From positions 2,356,001-2,420,000 of the forward strand of contig NZ_JAKNTO010000001.1 of NCBI RefSeq assembly GCF_022440845.1: a DNA stretch of 64,000 nt, read 5' to 3'. Below are positions 16,765 through 25,584 of this stretch, piece by piece. Each line of letters begins with the position of its first letter. Within the stretch, counting starts at the first letter, position 1. The stretch comes from Ruminococcus sp. OA3 (GTDB lineage Bacteria > Bacillota > Clostridia > Lachnospirales > Lachnospiraceae). The position numbers and the translations under genes are program-made. The notes beneath the pieces were generated by a model that was not told the origin of the DNA, did not search any database, and saw nothing but the letters and a program-made list of their open reading frames with translations.

Positions 16765-19167
16765 TCAGCTTAAATATCTGCTGATTTCCCGTTTCAGTGC
16801 AGCCGAATCAAGCGGTTTCGCAAGGTGTCCATTCATACCTGCTTCTTTGGCAGATTGAATATCCTCTGCAAATGCATCGGCAGTCATCGCCAGAATCGGG
16901 ATGGTGGATGCATCTTTGCGGTCTGAGGAGCGTATTATTCTGGCTGCGGTGTAACCATTCATCACCGGCATCTGAATATCCATCAGGATGATATCATAAT
17001 AATTTTCGGAAGAGTTACGAAATGCGCTGACACCCTCTTCACCGTTACAGGCAATCTCGATTTCAGAACCCATATCGGATAGAAGCTCCATGGCTACTTC
17101 CCGGTTGAGTTCATTGTCTTCCACCAGGAGGAAATGCCGTCCATGAAAACCTGAAGTCTGAGAGGAATCCGTTTTATCTGAAGGAATCTGTTCACCCAGC
17201 ACGTAATGGCGCAGCCCCCGTATGAGCGTGGAGATAAAAATTGGCTTCTGGAGAAAACCGTTGACACCGGCCCGCAGTGCCTCCCGTTCAATATCGTTCC
17301 AGTCATAAGCAGAGATGATCAATACAGGGAGTTTCTCGCCGAGAAGTTCCCGGATCCGGCGGGTAGTCTCAAGGCCGTCCTGCCCGGGCATTTTCCAGTC
17401 GAGCAGAACAGCGTCATATACGTCGCCGTTTTGCAGAGCTTCATTTACTTTCTCAACAGCCGCTTCCCCGCTGTCTACCCAATCGGCGTAAATTCCAATC
17501 CTTCTCAGCATCTCCACAGTGTATTCGCACATGATGGCATCGTCATCTGCGACAATGATTTTTAAATCCGGAAAACTGCTGCTGACAGACGGTTCTTTTT
17601 CGATTTTCATCGGAAGTGAGACACAGAATGTGGAACCTTTTCCCTGATAACTCTCTACGCTGATCTCGCCGTTCAAAAGTTCTACAATTCTCTTCGTGAT
17701 TGCCATTCCCAGTCCGGTCCCTTCTGTCTTATCTACCCGGCTGTCCTGTTCCCGGCTGAATGCTGTGAACAGATGAGGCAGGAATTCCGGCCGCATACCG
17801 ATGCCGGTATCTGTGATTTTAAAGATAAGCCGGGCAATATTGCCGCAGGGGGGAACTTCCTGTACATCCATGGTAATGCGTCCGCCCTCCGGGGTGAATT
17901 TGCAGGCATTGGAGAGGATATTCAGGAACACCTGTCTAAGCCGGAGAGAATCACTTAAAAAATGTTCGTGGATCACACATTTCAGACGGATGGAAAAGTT
18001 CTGCTTTTTTTCCTTAAACTGGGGCTGCATGATGCTTACGATGTTTTCCAAAACATCCGGAAGACAGGTTACATCCTCCCGCAGCACCATCTCTCCGTTT
18101 TCGATTTTCGACATATCCAGGACATCGTTGATAAGACCGAGCAAATGCTGACCGGAAAGGCCGATTTTTTTGAGACAGTCCTTTATTTTTGCACGGTCAT
18201 CGAGGTGAGAAGTTGCAATATCTTTCATACCGATGATCGCGTTTAACGGAGTCCGGATATCATGACTCATCCGGGAGAGAAAATCTGATTTTGCCCGGTT
18301 GGCATCCTCCGCCTCTTTCAGAGCGCAGCGCAGCTGCACAGCCTGTTTTTCAAGCTGGTGCTGCATTTTCCGCAGTTCAGTTTCGTTGGTGATATCAATA
18401 TATATGACCAGATAGATGGGATCCCCATCCTGATGACCGATGCAGGAGGCATTAATCTGAAGCCACGCAGTGCTACCGTACTGATCATTCATCTGTACGG
18501 TAAAATGTACGGGGGCGCCGGCGAGAAGCTCTTCTCTGTGTGACTGAAATACTGTCAGGTTCCGCATGACATTGCAGCGATATAAAGCGTAATCCATATT
18601 CTTCCAGCTTTCCTCACCGAAAAACTTAAAGAAGCGGTCATTTCCATCCAGCAGAGTAAAGCCAAGGTCCTTTCCGACACGGTATTTAGCGATAAAACCC
18701 GGCAGGTTATCGTAGGTGACTGACTGCTCCAGCTGCATCTGCATGACATTGCTGACATCGGTCATTGCAGTGTAAGAGACCTGATAACCGTTAATATATT
18801 CATCAGTAAATCTGGCGGTCATACGCACCCAGATATATTCCCCATTTCTCCGCCGCATTCGGGTAATCATGGTATAATGATTCCTGCCGGCATTTACCAT
18901 TTTGACGACTTCTTCGCCCAGCTGTTTCCAGAGAACTTCATCATGAATCCCCAGTTCTTCATTCATATAATAAGTATCACACAGATTATGATAGACGGCC
19001 TCATATTCCTCACGGGAGTAACCGATCAGATCATAATAATAATCATTTGCCCAAACCAATGTGAAGTGATCATCCAGCAGATGTTTGCTGACACTTACCT
19101 GAAGCAGGTTCATTAATGTATCGTATTCATATCCGGTCTGTCCATGACTTTTGTTAAGTGTATCCAT
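16765..19167 (-). CDS. Hybrid sensor histidine kinase (PAS-PAS-HisKA-HATPase-REC-REC)
   Basis: 800 residues, no membrane segment, so a cytosolic sensor. Two PAS domains (~20-150 and ~150-280) precede a coiled coil. The phospho-histidine is ~301 in SHDIRTPLN; the ATPase domain (~410-530) has GTGLGM. Two receivers follow, with phospho-aspartates in VLLDWKMP and ILMDIQMP. A terminal receiver rather than an HPt domain suggests that phosphate leaves to an unlinked partner. ATG 19167 is chosen over an upstream TTG because GGAGG sits at the right distance. It is divergent from a GntR-type regulator, which may be functionally linked. Confidence 0.93.
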   Translation of the reverse strand: MDTLNKSHGQTGYEYDTLMNLLQVSVSKHLLDDHFTLVWANDYYYDLIGYSREEYEAVYHNLCDTYYMNEELGIHDEVLWKQLGEEVVKMVNAGRNHYTMITRMRRRNGEYIWVRMTARFTDEYINGYQVSYTAMTDVSNVMQMQLEQSVTYDNLPGFIAKYRVGKDLGFTLLDGNDRFFKFFGEESWKNMDYALYRCNVMRNLTVFQSHREELLAGAPVHFTVQMNDQYGSTAWLQINASCIGHQDGDPIYLVIYIDITNETELRKMQHQLEKQAVQLRCALKEAEDANRAKSDFLSRMSHDIRTPLNAIIGMKDIATSHLDDRAKIKDCLKKIGLSGQHLLGLINDVLDMSKIENGEMVLREDVTCLPDVLENIVSIMQPQFKEKKQNFSIRLKCVIHEHFLSDSLRLRQVFLNILSNACKFTPEGGRITMDVQEVPPCGNIARLIFKITDTGIGMRPEFLPHLFTAFSREQDSRVDKTEGTGLGMAITKRIVELLNGEISVESYQGKGSTFCVSLPMKIEKEPSVSSSFPDLKIIVADDDAIMCEYTVEMLRRIGIYADWVDSGEAAVEKVNEALQNGDVYDAVLLDWKMPGQDGLETTRRIRELLGEKLPVLIISAYDWNDIEREALRAGVNGFLQKPIFISTLIRGLRHYVLGEQIPSDKTDSSQTSGFHGRHFLLVEDNELNREVAMELLSDMGSEIEIACNGEEGVSAFRNSSENYYDIILMDIQMPVMNGYTAARIIRSSDRKDASTIPILAMTADAFAEDIQSAKEAGMNGHLAKPLDSAALKREISRYLS

Positions 19168-19313
19168 ATATTTCCTCCATTTTAACAATCTGCATGAAAG
19201 ATAAATTAAATCTATTTAACAACATCTTTCCTATTTGGGCTATAGGTATATAGTATATCAGCCATGCGGAAAAATCAAGTTGTATGTTCTGATTTAAGTT
19301 GATATACTGAAAT

Positions 19314-19322
19314 TGTTATAAT
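19314..19322 (+). promoter_or_regulatory. Extended -10 promoter of the tandem GntR gene
   Basis: TG-T-TATAAT at 19314-19322 is an extended -10 element that would start transcription about 20 bases before the TTG start codon. No convincing -35 is spaced 17 bases upstream. Confidence 0.5.
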
Positions 19323-19348
19323 AAGGCTTAAAAAAGGAGGGGTAGTGG

Positions 19349-20839
19349 TTGTATCAGGAGCCTCATATATATGAATACTTATTTCAATCGCTGGTATTAC
19401 AGTTTGAGTGCGGCGCTTTTTCCGGAGGGCAGGCATTTCCGTCACAACAGCAGCTCTGCAGACAGTACAATGTCGGAATCACTACGGTTCGAAAGGTGAT
19501 GAAAATGTTAAATGACTGCGGTTATATCCAAACATCATCCGGTCTTCCGGCGACGGTGATCTATCAGGCTGCACATGAAGACTTCATATCCACTCTTGCC
19601 AGCCGCAGGAGCGAGATAGCAGACTGTTACCAGGGGATGAAACTGCTGCTTCCGCAATTGTACCGTGAAGGCGCAAAACTGTGCGGAAAAAGTGAGCTGA
19701 AGGCAATGCAAAAAATTGTCGATGGGATTACTGACGATATGGAAGTTTCCATGCTGTATCGCCAGGCAAATGACTTCCTAACAATCACGCTTCAGCCGTT
19801 TCGAAATCAGCTGATTACTGACCTGGAGATTGATGAGGAGAATTATCTGCATATTCCTTATATCCCTGCTGACGACACGGATGACCCTTTCTACCGGTCC
19901 GCGTTTCATATGAAAAACTGGCTGCAGACGGCTCACAATAGAATTGAACAAAAACAATTTAATGAATTCTACGCGAGTATTCTGCGTACCTACCATGACA
20001 CAGGGCGAAGAGTGGACAGATATCTCAGCATTCTCAGTAAACATGCCGCTGAAGTTTCATTGTCGAAAAAAAATATGCTCTGGTTCCGGACAAAAGGGCA
20101 TTCTGAACTGTATTCACGTCTGGCTATGACAATAATGCGCCGTATTTTAAATGGTGAATTTGAGGGTCAGAAATACCTTCCTTCAATTCCCGGGCTGATG
20201 GAAGAATACGGTGTCATGAAAGAGACCGCCAGCCGTGCAGTCAAGCTGCTGAACACGCTTGGCTTTACGCGGACCATAGATAAAAAAGGAACAGTCATTG
20301 CCACGGATGATTTTCGAAGCGTCAAGGGACGTGTTGATTTCAATGAACCCGTGATTCGGAACAGGCTTATACTTTTTCTGGATGCCCTTCAGATCTTAGC
20401 GCTGACCACACGCAATTGTGTGTCAGAGTTTCCGCGGGTTTCGGAAGAGGTCATCTGCGAAATGGAAAAAAATCTAAATATGACTGACAAAGATCAAATA
20501 AGCCCTCAGGCAGTTCAGATACTGATGAATTATATGATACACTCAGCCCCCTGCCATTCTCTGCAGAATATATATCAGCAGCTGAATGAACTGCTGTTAT
20601 GGGGAAATTATCTGCTCTTCGCAGATGAGACGTTATATCCCGATACCAGCAGTGTATCGCGGACAACCGCCGATATTGCTGATGCTCTGAGGACAAGGGA
20701 GCAGGCCGCTCTGCCGGAACTCACAGAAAGGTTTTTTTCACAGAGCTACGAGGGAATCTACTCCCTGGTTGCCCGGCTGATGAATGGAGCGGAAAATCTT
20801 CCGGTCTTCCTTACACGGACACCGGTCAGACGGAGCTGA
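19349..20839 (+). CDS. GntR-family regulator with two winged-helix domains
   Basis: 496 residues. A GntR-type winged helix lies at ~5-72 (FPSQQQLCRQYNVGITTVRKV then a wing with GYIQT). A second similar winged helix lies at ~258-325 (LPSIPGLMEEYGVMKETASRAV then LGFTRT). Helical regions between and after the two are not recognisable as a FadR- or UTRA-type ligand domain. Two DNA-reading heads on one chain suggest binding to paired half-sites without dimerisation. The TTG start at 19349 is supported by AAAGGAGGGG at 19333-19342. It is divergent from the hybrid histidine kinase. Confidence 0.75.
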   Translation: MYQEPHIYEYLFQSLVLQFECGAFSGGQAFPSQQQLCRQYNVGITTVRKVMKMLNDCGYIQTSSGLPATVIYQAAHEDFISTLASRRSEIADCYQGMKLLLPQLYREGAKLCGKSELKAMQKIVDGITDDMEVSMLYRQANDFLTITLQPFRNQLITDLEIDEENYLHIPYIPADDTDDPFYRSAFHMKNWLQTAHNRIEQKQFNEFYASILRTYHDTGRRVDRYLSILSKHAAEVSLSKKNMLWFRTKGHSELYSRLAMTIMRRILNGEFEGQKYLPSIPGLMEEYGVMKETASRAVKLLNTLGFTRTIDKKGTVIATDDFRSVKGRVDFNEPVIRNRLILFLDALQILALTTRNCVSEFPRVSEEVICEMEKNLNMTDKDQISPQAVQILMNYMIHSAPCHSLQNIYQQLNELLLWGNYLLFADETLYPDTSSVSRTTADIADALRTREQAALPELTERFFSQSYEGIYSLVARLMNGAENLPVFLTRTPVRRS

Positions 20840-20876
20840 ACTTATGTTGAAATCATGGTAAAACATAAAATTCTTC

Positions 20877-21065
20877 CTGGAGGATGATGTGGACGTGGAA
20901 CATATGAGCCCATTCCTGAAGATCGTGACCAACAAATACGCTGCGACGGAATTGACACTGATACTGGCATACCTGCTGACGAAAGTCGGTTATGCGGAAA
21001 TCTGGCCGCTATTCGGTTCAGCGAATCTTCAATTTCTCAACAAATGCTGGAATAAAGGAGCTTAG
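20877..21065 (+). pseudogene. Relic of a carbon-starvation (CstA) peptide transporter gene
   Basis: Translation of this stretch gives a CstA-like C-terminal segment: TNKYAAT, LTLILAYLLTKVGY and EIWPLFGSAN, which align in order with the conserved end of CstA-type transporters. The similarity stops just after GSAN, where functional members continue with QLLSAL, and a TAG follows at 21063. There is no preceding gene body and no start. It is a deletion remnant lying between two regulators. Confidence 0.65.
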
Positions 21066-21066
21066 T

Positions 21067-21591
21067 GTGAATACGCCAAATAACAAACGGAAAAGAGAAT
21101 CCATTGAGAGGATTGAAAAGGTTTTTATTGACTTGCTTCAATCCAAAGAATTAAATCAAATAAGCGTGTCCGATATCTGCAAAAAAGCCGGACTGAACCG
21201 TACCACTTTCTATGCGAATTATGCTGACATTTACGCGTTGGCCGATTCGATACGGGATAAACTGGAAAGCAGTCTGTCTGAACTTTACCAGAGCGAGATT
21301 ACGCAGGGATATAACAGTAATGATTATCTGAGATTGTTCCGGCACATAAAAGAAAATCAGATATTTTATAAAACTTATTTTAAACTTGGTTATGACGACC
21401 AGTACAAAATTATCAGCTATGATATAAATCTTGCACGTCAGCACTTTCAAAATTTATTTATAGAATATCACATGGAATTTTTTAAAGGCGGTATCACAAA
21501 AATCATTAAAATGTGGCTGCAAAATGGCTGCCGGGAGAGCCCCGAAGAAATGTTTGAAATCATAAGAAGCGAGTACCGTGAACGGACCTGA
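21067..21591 (+). CDS. TetR-family transcriptional regulator
   Basis: 174 residues. The N-terminal helix-turn-helix reads ISVSDICKKAGLNRTTFYANYADIY, typical of TetR proteins that start with a short basic leader (NNKRKRES). The C-terminal half (FKGGITKIIKMWLQNGC) matches the AcrR/YxaF-like domain common in Clostridia. GTG 21067 is preceded by AAAGGAG at 21054-21060 and is preferred over ATG 20992, which lies within the CstA relic. The target is unknown; no efflux gene is adjacent. Confidence 0.85.
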   Translation: MNTPNNKRKRESIERIEKVFIDLLQSKELNQISVSDICKKAGLNRTTFYANYADIYALADSIRDKLESSLSELYQSEITQGYNSNDYLRLFRHIKENQIFYKTYFKLGYDDQYKIISYDINLARQHFQNLFIEYHMEFFKGGITKIIKMWLQNGCRESPEEMFEIIRSEYRERT

Positions 21592-21641
21592 CCCGACGAT
21601 TCGAGAACAGCAACGCCGGTGCCCCATACGCAGGGAAAAGA

Positions 21642-21669
21642 CGGCATAGCCCTGTATGAGGCTATGCCG
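21642..21669 (-). terminator. Terminator of the sigma factor-DUF2461 operon
   Basis: A perfect 10-bp stem (21642-21651 with 21660-21669) and 8-base loop. Read on the minus strand it is followed by TCTTTTCCC, so it suits the leftward operon; on the plus strand no T-run follows. Confidence 0.65.
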
Positions 21670-21695
21670 CCTGACCCAAAACCCTGGAAAGAAGG

Positions 21696-22379
21696 TTATC
21701 GTGCCGGCATCTGAAAGCCGGTAAGCGCTTTGTTCAGATAATCATTGAACGGTTTCATTCTCTGAAATATATCGACGGCATGTTCAATGAACAGGTCCGC
21801 ATTCAGCAGATCTTTATCCCGAATAAAATGTTCCACATACCAGCTCTTGTATTTCAGATATTCCGCCTGAGGATTTTCTCTGTCATAGCCTGCCGGTACA
21901 TTTTTCAGAGAAGTACCTTTCACGGAAAAGAGTGAGCAAAAACCCTCAGCGCCGGTGATCTCTTCCCATTCACCGGGATGCGAGGATATGTAATCCCGTA
22001 CCATCGAAGTGGCGTCCTTAAACATATCGGCAAATAATCCACCGCCCAGAAACGTCTGATCGCCGGGTTTGATCATCATGTAATATCCGACCGGAACGGG
22101 GAGCTTTCCCTTTGCCGCAATGTGTGCTCGGAAAGCCGGATTGTACGGGGATTTGTCATGGCTGAAACGGGTATCCCGCACAAGCCTGAAAGTCAGGTTT
22201 TTGGGAATGTTATGAAGAATGGAGGGGTCTGTCTCACCGATTCGAAAAATCAGTTCCTGAAGCAGGTTCTCAAACTGTGCAGATGCCTCTTTTTGTTCTG
22301 CCTTATGGGTATGGTACCATTCACGGTTATTGTTTTCGCCAAGTTCCGCTAAGTAGTCTAATATGATTGCTGTATTCAT
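21696..22379 (-). CDS. DUF2461 (TIGR02453-family) protein
   Basis: 227 residues of a family without an established function. Recognisable family segments are NNNREWYHTHK near the start, FRLVRDTRFSHDKSPYNPAFRAHI in the middle and the GGGLF stretch. No membrane helix or signal peptide is seen. It starts 12 bases after the sigma factor gene on the same strand, so both are probably cotranscribed and DUF2461 would be expressed with the sigma factor. Confidence 0.85.
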   Translation of the reverse strand: MNTAIILDYLAELGENNNREWYHTHKAEQKEASAQFENLLQELIFRIGETDPSILHNIPKNLTFRLVRDTRFSHDKSPYNPAFRAHIAAKGKLPVPVGYYMMIKPGDQTFLGGGLFADMFKDATSMVRDYISSHPGEWEEITGAEGFCSLFSVKGTSLKNVPAGYDRENPQAEYLKYKSWYVEHFIRDKDLLNADLFIEHAVDIFQRMKPFNDYLNKALTGFQMPAR

Positions 22380-22390
22380 GATCGTTCTCC

Positions 22391-23242
22391 TTACGAATTT
22401 TTTACGATGGAAAGTGATGCCGAGTCTAAAAAGTCAATGAGAAACTGCCTGGTGCGTTCCGGCGACTCATAAGTTTTGCAGAAACAAAATTTTAAGGACG
22501 TATTGTCAATGTCCTCCATTGCGTCTTTAAAATTAACCCTGGTATCTTCCGGTATACTTGCAGCGCTGGTATAATCCAGGCTTTTTGGGTTCAGCCGGCG
22601 GTTCTGTATGGCATAATTGATACGGTTTCTGCATCTGCATCTGCCGCTTCCATATTCACCGCAGTATGCCTCCAGAAAATCACCCATTTTTTTGCGTATC
22701 CTGGAAAGGCGCTGGCGGTAAGACTCCGGTGTCAGTCCCAGCACTTCGCCCGCTATCCGGCTGTCCAGTTTGAACATCGTTCCCAGGATGAAGATGCACC
22801 GGCTTTCTGTATCGAGGCACTGCAGCATCACATTGGTACAGGACATCTTCAGCTCTTCTTCCAGAATGGCTCTCTCAACGTTCTGTGTCAGATCAGGAAC
22901 GTCCTGTACCTGCCCGTTTTCAATATCATCTCCGTAATACTCAAAGCTCAGGGGATAGTGTGCAAACATATGCTTTTTATAGCTTTTCAGGTGATTTGCA
23001 GCGATACTGAAAACCCAGGTGGAAAAAGAACTTTCCTTCCTGAAAGCAGACAGGTGTGTGATGATCTTCAGTATGATGTCCTGAGTGGCATCCTCAGCGT
23101 CAGCGAAGGTTCCCAGCATTCGAAGGGAAAGATTGAAGATTAAGTCCTGGACATTGAGAATGACGGTTTCCAGGGCATCTTTGTCCCCGGCAGTTGCTTT
23201 TTCGATCAGTGCGGATAATTCCTCGTTCGTTTTTTTATTCAT
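22391..23242 (-). CDS. ECF-like sigma-70 factor with C-terminal Cys-containing extension
   Basis: 283 residues. Region 2 includes DLIFNLSLRMLGTFADAEDATQDIILKI and FSTWVFSIAANHLKSY. Region 4 includes MFKLDSRIAGEVLGLTPESYRQRLSRIRKK. About 100 further residues follow region 4, starting with a cluster C-x6-C-x-C in YCGEYGSGRCRCRNRI and then NRRLNPKSLDY. Similar extensions occur in a clostridial/actinobacterial sigma group and could bind metal or sense redox, replacing an anti-sigma factor. No anti-sigma gene is adjacent. AAGGAGG precedes ATG 23242. The only operon partner is DUF2461. Confidence 0.85.
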   Translation of the reverse strand: MNKKTNEELSALIEKATAGDKDALETVILNVQDLIFNLSLRMLGTFADAEDATQDIILKIITHLSAFRKESSFSTWVFSIAANHLKSYKKHMFAHYPLSFEYYGDDIENGQVQDVPDLTQNVERAILEEELKMSCTNVMLQCLDTESRCIFILGTMFKLDSRIAGEVLGLTPESYRQRLSRIRKKMGDFLEAYCGEYGSGRCRCRNRINYAIQNRRLNPKSLDYTSAASIPEDTRVNFKDAMEDIDNTSLKFCFCKTYESPERTRQFLIDFLDSASLSIVKNS

Positions 23243-23477
23243 GAAATTTGCCTCCTTATATGATTAGACATCATGAGAATGGCTGTGTGACAGATAAAAT
23301 CAAAAAAACCGATTGAATCTTATCATATCACTTTTAAATCAACCTTACAAACCAAGCGATTGGTAAAATCTATTAACGGCGAAAGGCATAATCAATTATT
23401 CAAAATCAGGAAAGTTTGCTATACTGTGAGATAACAATATTTGCAGCAATTGCAACAGGAAGACAGGAGATGATATC

Positions 23478-24389
23478 ATGACATTAATTCAGCTGAAATA
23501 TGCAATTACCGTGGCGGGTGAACAATCATTGAATGATGCAGCCAGAGTTCTTTTTATATCGCAGCCCACACTTTCATCGGCAATCCGTTTACTGGAAAAA
23601 GAAGTAGGATTTGATATCTTCACACGATCCAGGACGGGCATAACCCTCACTGTGAAAGGGACAGAATTCATCGGTTATGCAAAATCTGTTATGGAACAGT
23701 ACGAATTACTGGATGCCAGATACATTTCCCAGACGAATGTCAAGAAGAAATTCAGTGTGTCAATGCAGCATTACACGTTTGCGGTGAATGCCTTTGTGGA
23801 GCTTGTCAGACAGTATGGTATGGATGAGTACGAATTTGAAATTCATGAGACAAAGACACATGAGGTCATCGAAGATGTTAAAAATCACAAAAGTGAAATT
23901 GGGATCTTATATCTGAATGACTTTAACAGGAAAGTGTTAATGAAATTATTTACAGAATATGATCTTGTGTTTCAGCCCCTGTTGGAATGCGGGATTTACG
24001 TATATCTGTGGAAGGGGCATCCTCTGGCGGAGCAAAAGGACATAGCACTGGAGGAACTGAAGGAGTATCCATGTCTGGGATTTGCACAGGGAGAACACAA
24101 TTCGTTTTATTTTGCGGAAGAGGTGTTGAGTACTTATCAATATAAAAGATTCATCAGGGCTAATGACAGGGCAACCCTTCTGAATCTTATGGTTGGACTG
24201 AATGGTTATACTTTATGTTCCGGGATTATATGTGAAGACCTGAACGGAAAGGACTATTGTGCTGTTAAACTCAGATCAGACGAGAAGATGACAATTGGAT
24301 ATATCTCCCGGAAGGATGCTCATATAAGTGTGATCGGGCAGAAATATCTGGAGGAGATTGAAAAGTATAAAGAAAATGCATTCAGCTGA
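23478..24389 (+). CDS. LysR-family transcriptional regulator
   Basis: 303 residues, normal LysR length. The N-terminal winged helix (SLNDAARVLFISQPTLSSAIRLLE) is followed by a periplasmic-binding-like co-inducer domain. It lies 16 bases upstream of, and in the same direction as, two sulfur-amino-acid enzymes, so it probably regulates its own operon. A TATACT at 23420-23425 is a candidate -10 without a good -35, in keeping with an activator-dependent promoter. Confidence 0.9.
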   Translation: MTLIQLKYAITVAGEQSLNDAARVLFISQPTLSSAIRLLEKEVGFDIFTRSRTGITLTVKGTEFIGYAKSVMEQYELLDARYISQTNVKKKFSVSMQHYTFAVNAFVELVRQYGMDEYEFEIHETKTHEVIEDVKNHKSEIGILYLNDFNRKVLMKLFTEYDLVFQPLLECGIYVYLWKGHPLAEQKDIALEELKEYPCLGFAQGEHNSFYFAEEVLSTYQYKRFIRANDRATLLNLMVGLNGYTLCSGIICEDLNGKDYCAVKLRSDEKMTIGYISRKDAHISVIGQKYLEEIEKYKENAFS

Positions 24390-24405
24390 TCAGGAGGAAA
24401 TTGAA

Positions 24406-25584
24406 ATGGCAAGAGAAATTGAGACAAAATGCATTCATCTGGAGAAGGAGGAAGGCGGGACCGATCACTATGGGGCGATCAGCTATCCGATCTATCAGAC
24501 TGCAACCTATGCCCATATGGGGGTTGGGCGAAGTACGGGATATGATTACAGCAGACTGCAGAATCCCACAAGAGAACGCCTGGAAAAGATCGTGGCAGCT
24601 TTGGAAAACGGCGTCGATGCACTTGCATTGTCATCAGGTATGGCGGCAATTACGCTGATGATGGAGTTGTTTGTGCCGGGGGACCATCTGATTGTGGATT
24701 CTGATCTTTACGGCGGGAGCATTCGCCTGTTCGATAACGTATCTGTGAAAAACGGAATAACATTTTCGGTTATCGACTGCTGTAAAGACAACGTGGAGGA
24801 CCATATAAATCAAAATACGAGGGCGATCTTTCTTGAAACTCCCACAAACCCAATGATGAATGTTGCGGATATAAGGGTTCTTTCTGAAACAGCGAGAAAA
24901 TACAATCTTTTATTGATTGTGGATAATACATTCCTGTCACCGTACTTTCAGAATCCGCTTGATCTGGGAGCCGATATCGTAGTGCACAGCGGAACAAAGT
25001 ATCTCGGCGGGCATAACGATACGCTGGCAGGTTTTCTGGTGACGAACAGGGGGGATATGAGTGAAAAGTTCCGCTTTTTGATTAAGACTACAGGAGCAGG
25101 GCTTTCACCATTTGACAGCTGGCTCATTCTGCGGGGTATCAAAACACTCGGCATCCGTATGCAGAAGGCCCAGGAAAATGCGATGGAAATCGCGAACTGG
25201 CTGAAGAAGCAAAAGGCAGTAAAACGTGTGATATATCCGGGACTCCCGGAGCATCCGGGATACGGGACCATGAAAAGTCAGTCGCGTGGTTTCGGTGCGA
25301 TGCTGACATTTCAGCTGGAGAGCAGAGAGTACGCACTGGCTGTTTTGGAGAAAGTCCGCATGATCAGATTCGCTGAAAGTCTTGGAGGGGCAGAAACACT
25401 GATAACCTATCCGATAACACAGACACACGCAGATGTGCCCGAGGAAATCAGGGAAAAGAATGGAATCACAGATACAACACTGAGGCTGTCTGCAGGGATT
25501 GAAAATGCTAAAGATCTGCTGGAGGAGCTTGATAACGTATTTCATGAAATAGAAGGAGAAAAAGGTGGCGGAAAGAAATCTTGA
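24406..25584 (+). CDS. Cys/Met-metabolism PLP enzyme (cystathionine synthase/lyase type)
   Basis: 392 residues of the cystathionine gamma-synthase / beta-lyase / methionine gamma-lyase family. The PLP lysine is in VVHSGTKYLGGHND; YDYSRLQNPTR near the N-terminus contributes to PLP and substrate binding, and SLGGAETLI lies in the C-terminal domain. Sequence motifs alone do not separate gamma-synthase from lyase activity. ATG 24406 with AGGAGG at 24392-24397 is chosen. It overlaps the next gene by 20 bases, so cystathionine turnover shared with a MalY-like C-S lyase is a reasonable role. Confidence 0.88.
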   Translation: MAREIETKCIHLEKEEGGTDHYGAISYPIYQTATYAHMGVGRSTGYDYSRLQNPTRERLEKIVAALENGVDALALSSGMAAITLMMELFVPGDHLIVDSDLYGGSIRLFDNVSVKNGITFSVIDCCKDNVEDHINQNTRAIFLETPTNPMMNVADIRVLSETARKYNLLLIVDNTFLSPYFQNPLDLGADIVVHSGTKYLGGHNDTLAGFLVTNRGDMSEKFRFLIKTTGAGLSPFDSWLILRGIKTLGIRMQKAQENAMEIANWLKKQKAVKRVIYPGLPEHPGYGTMKSQSRGFGAMLTFQLESREYALAVLEKVRMIRFAESLGGAETLITYPITQTHADVPEEIREKNGITDTTLRLSAGIENAKDLLEELDNVFHEIEGEKGGGKKS

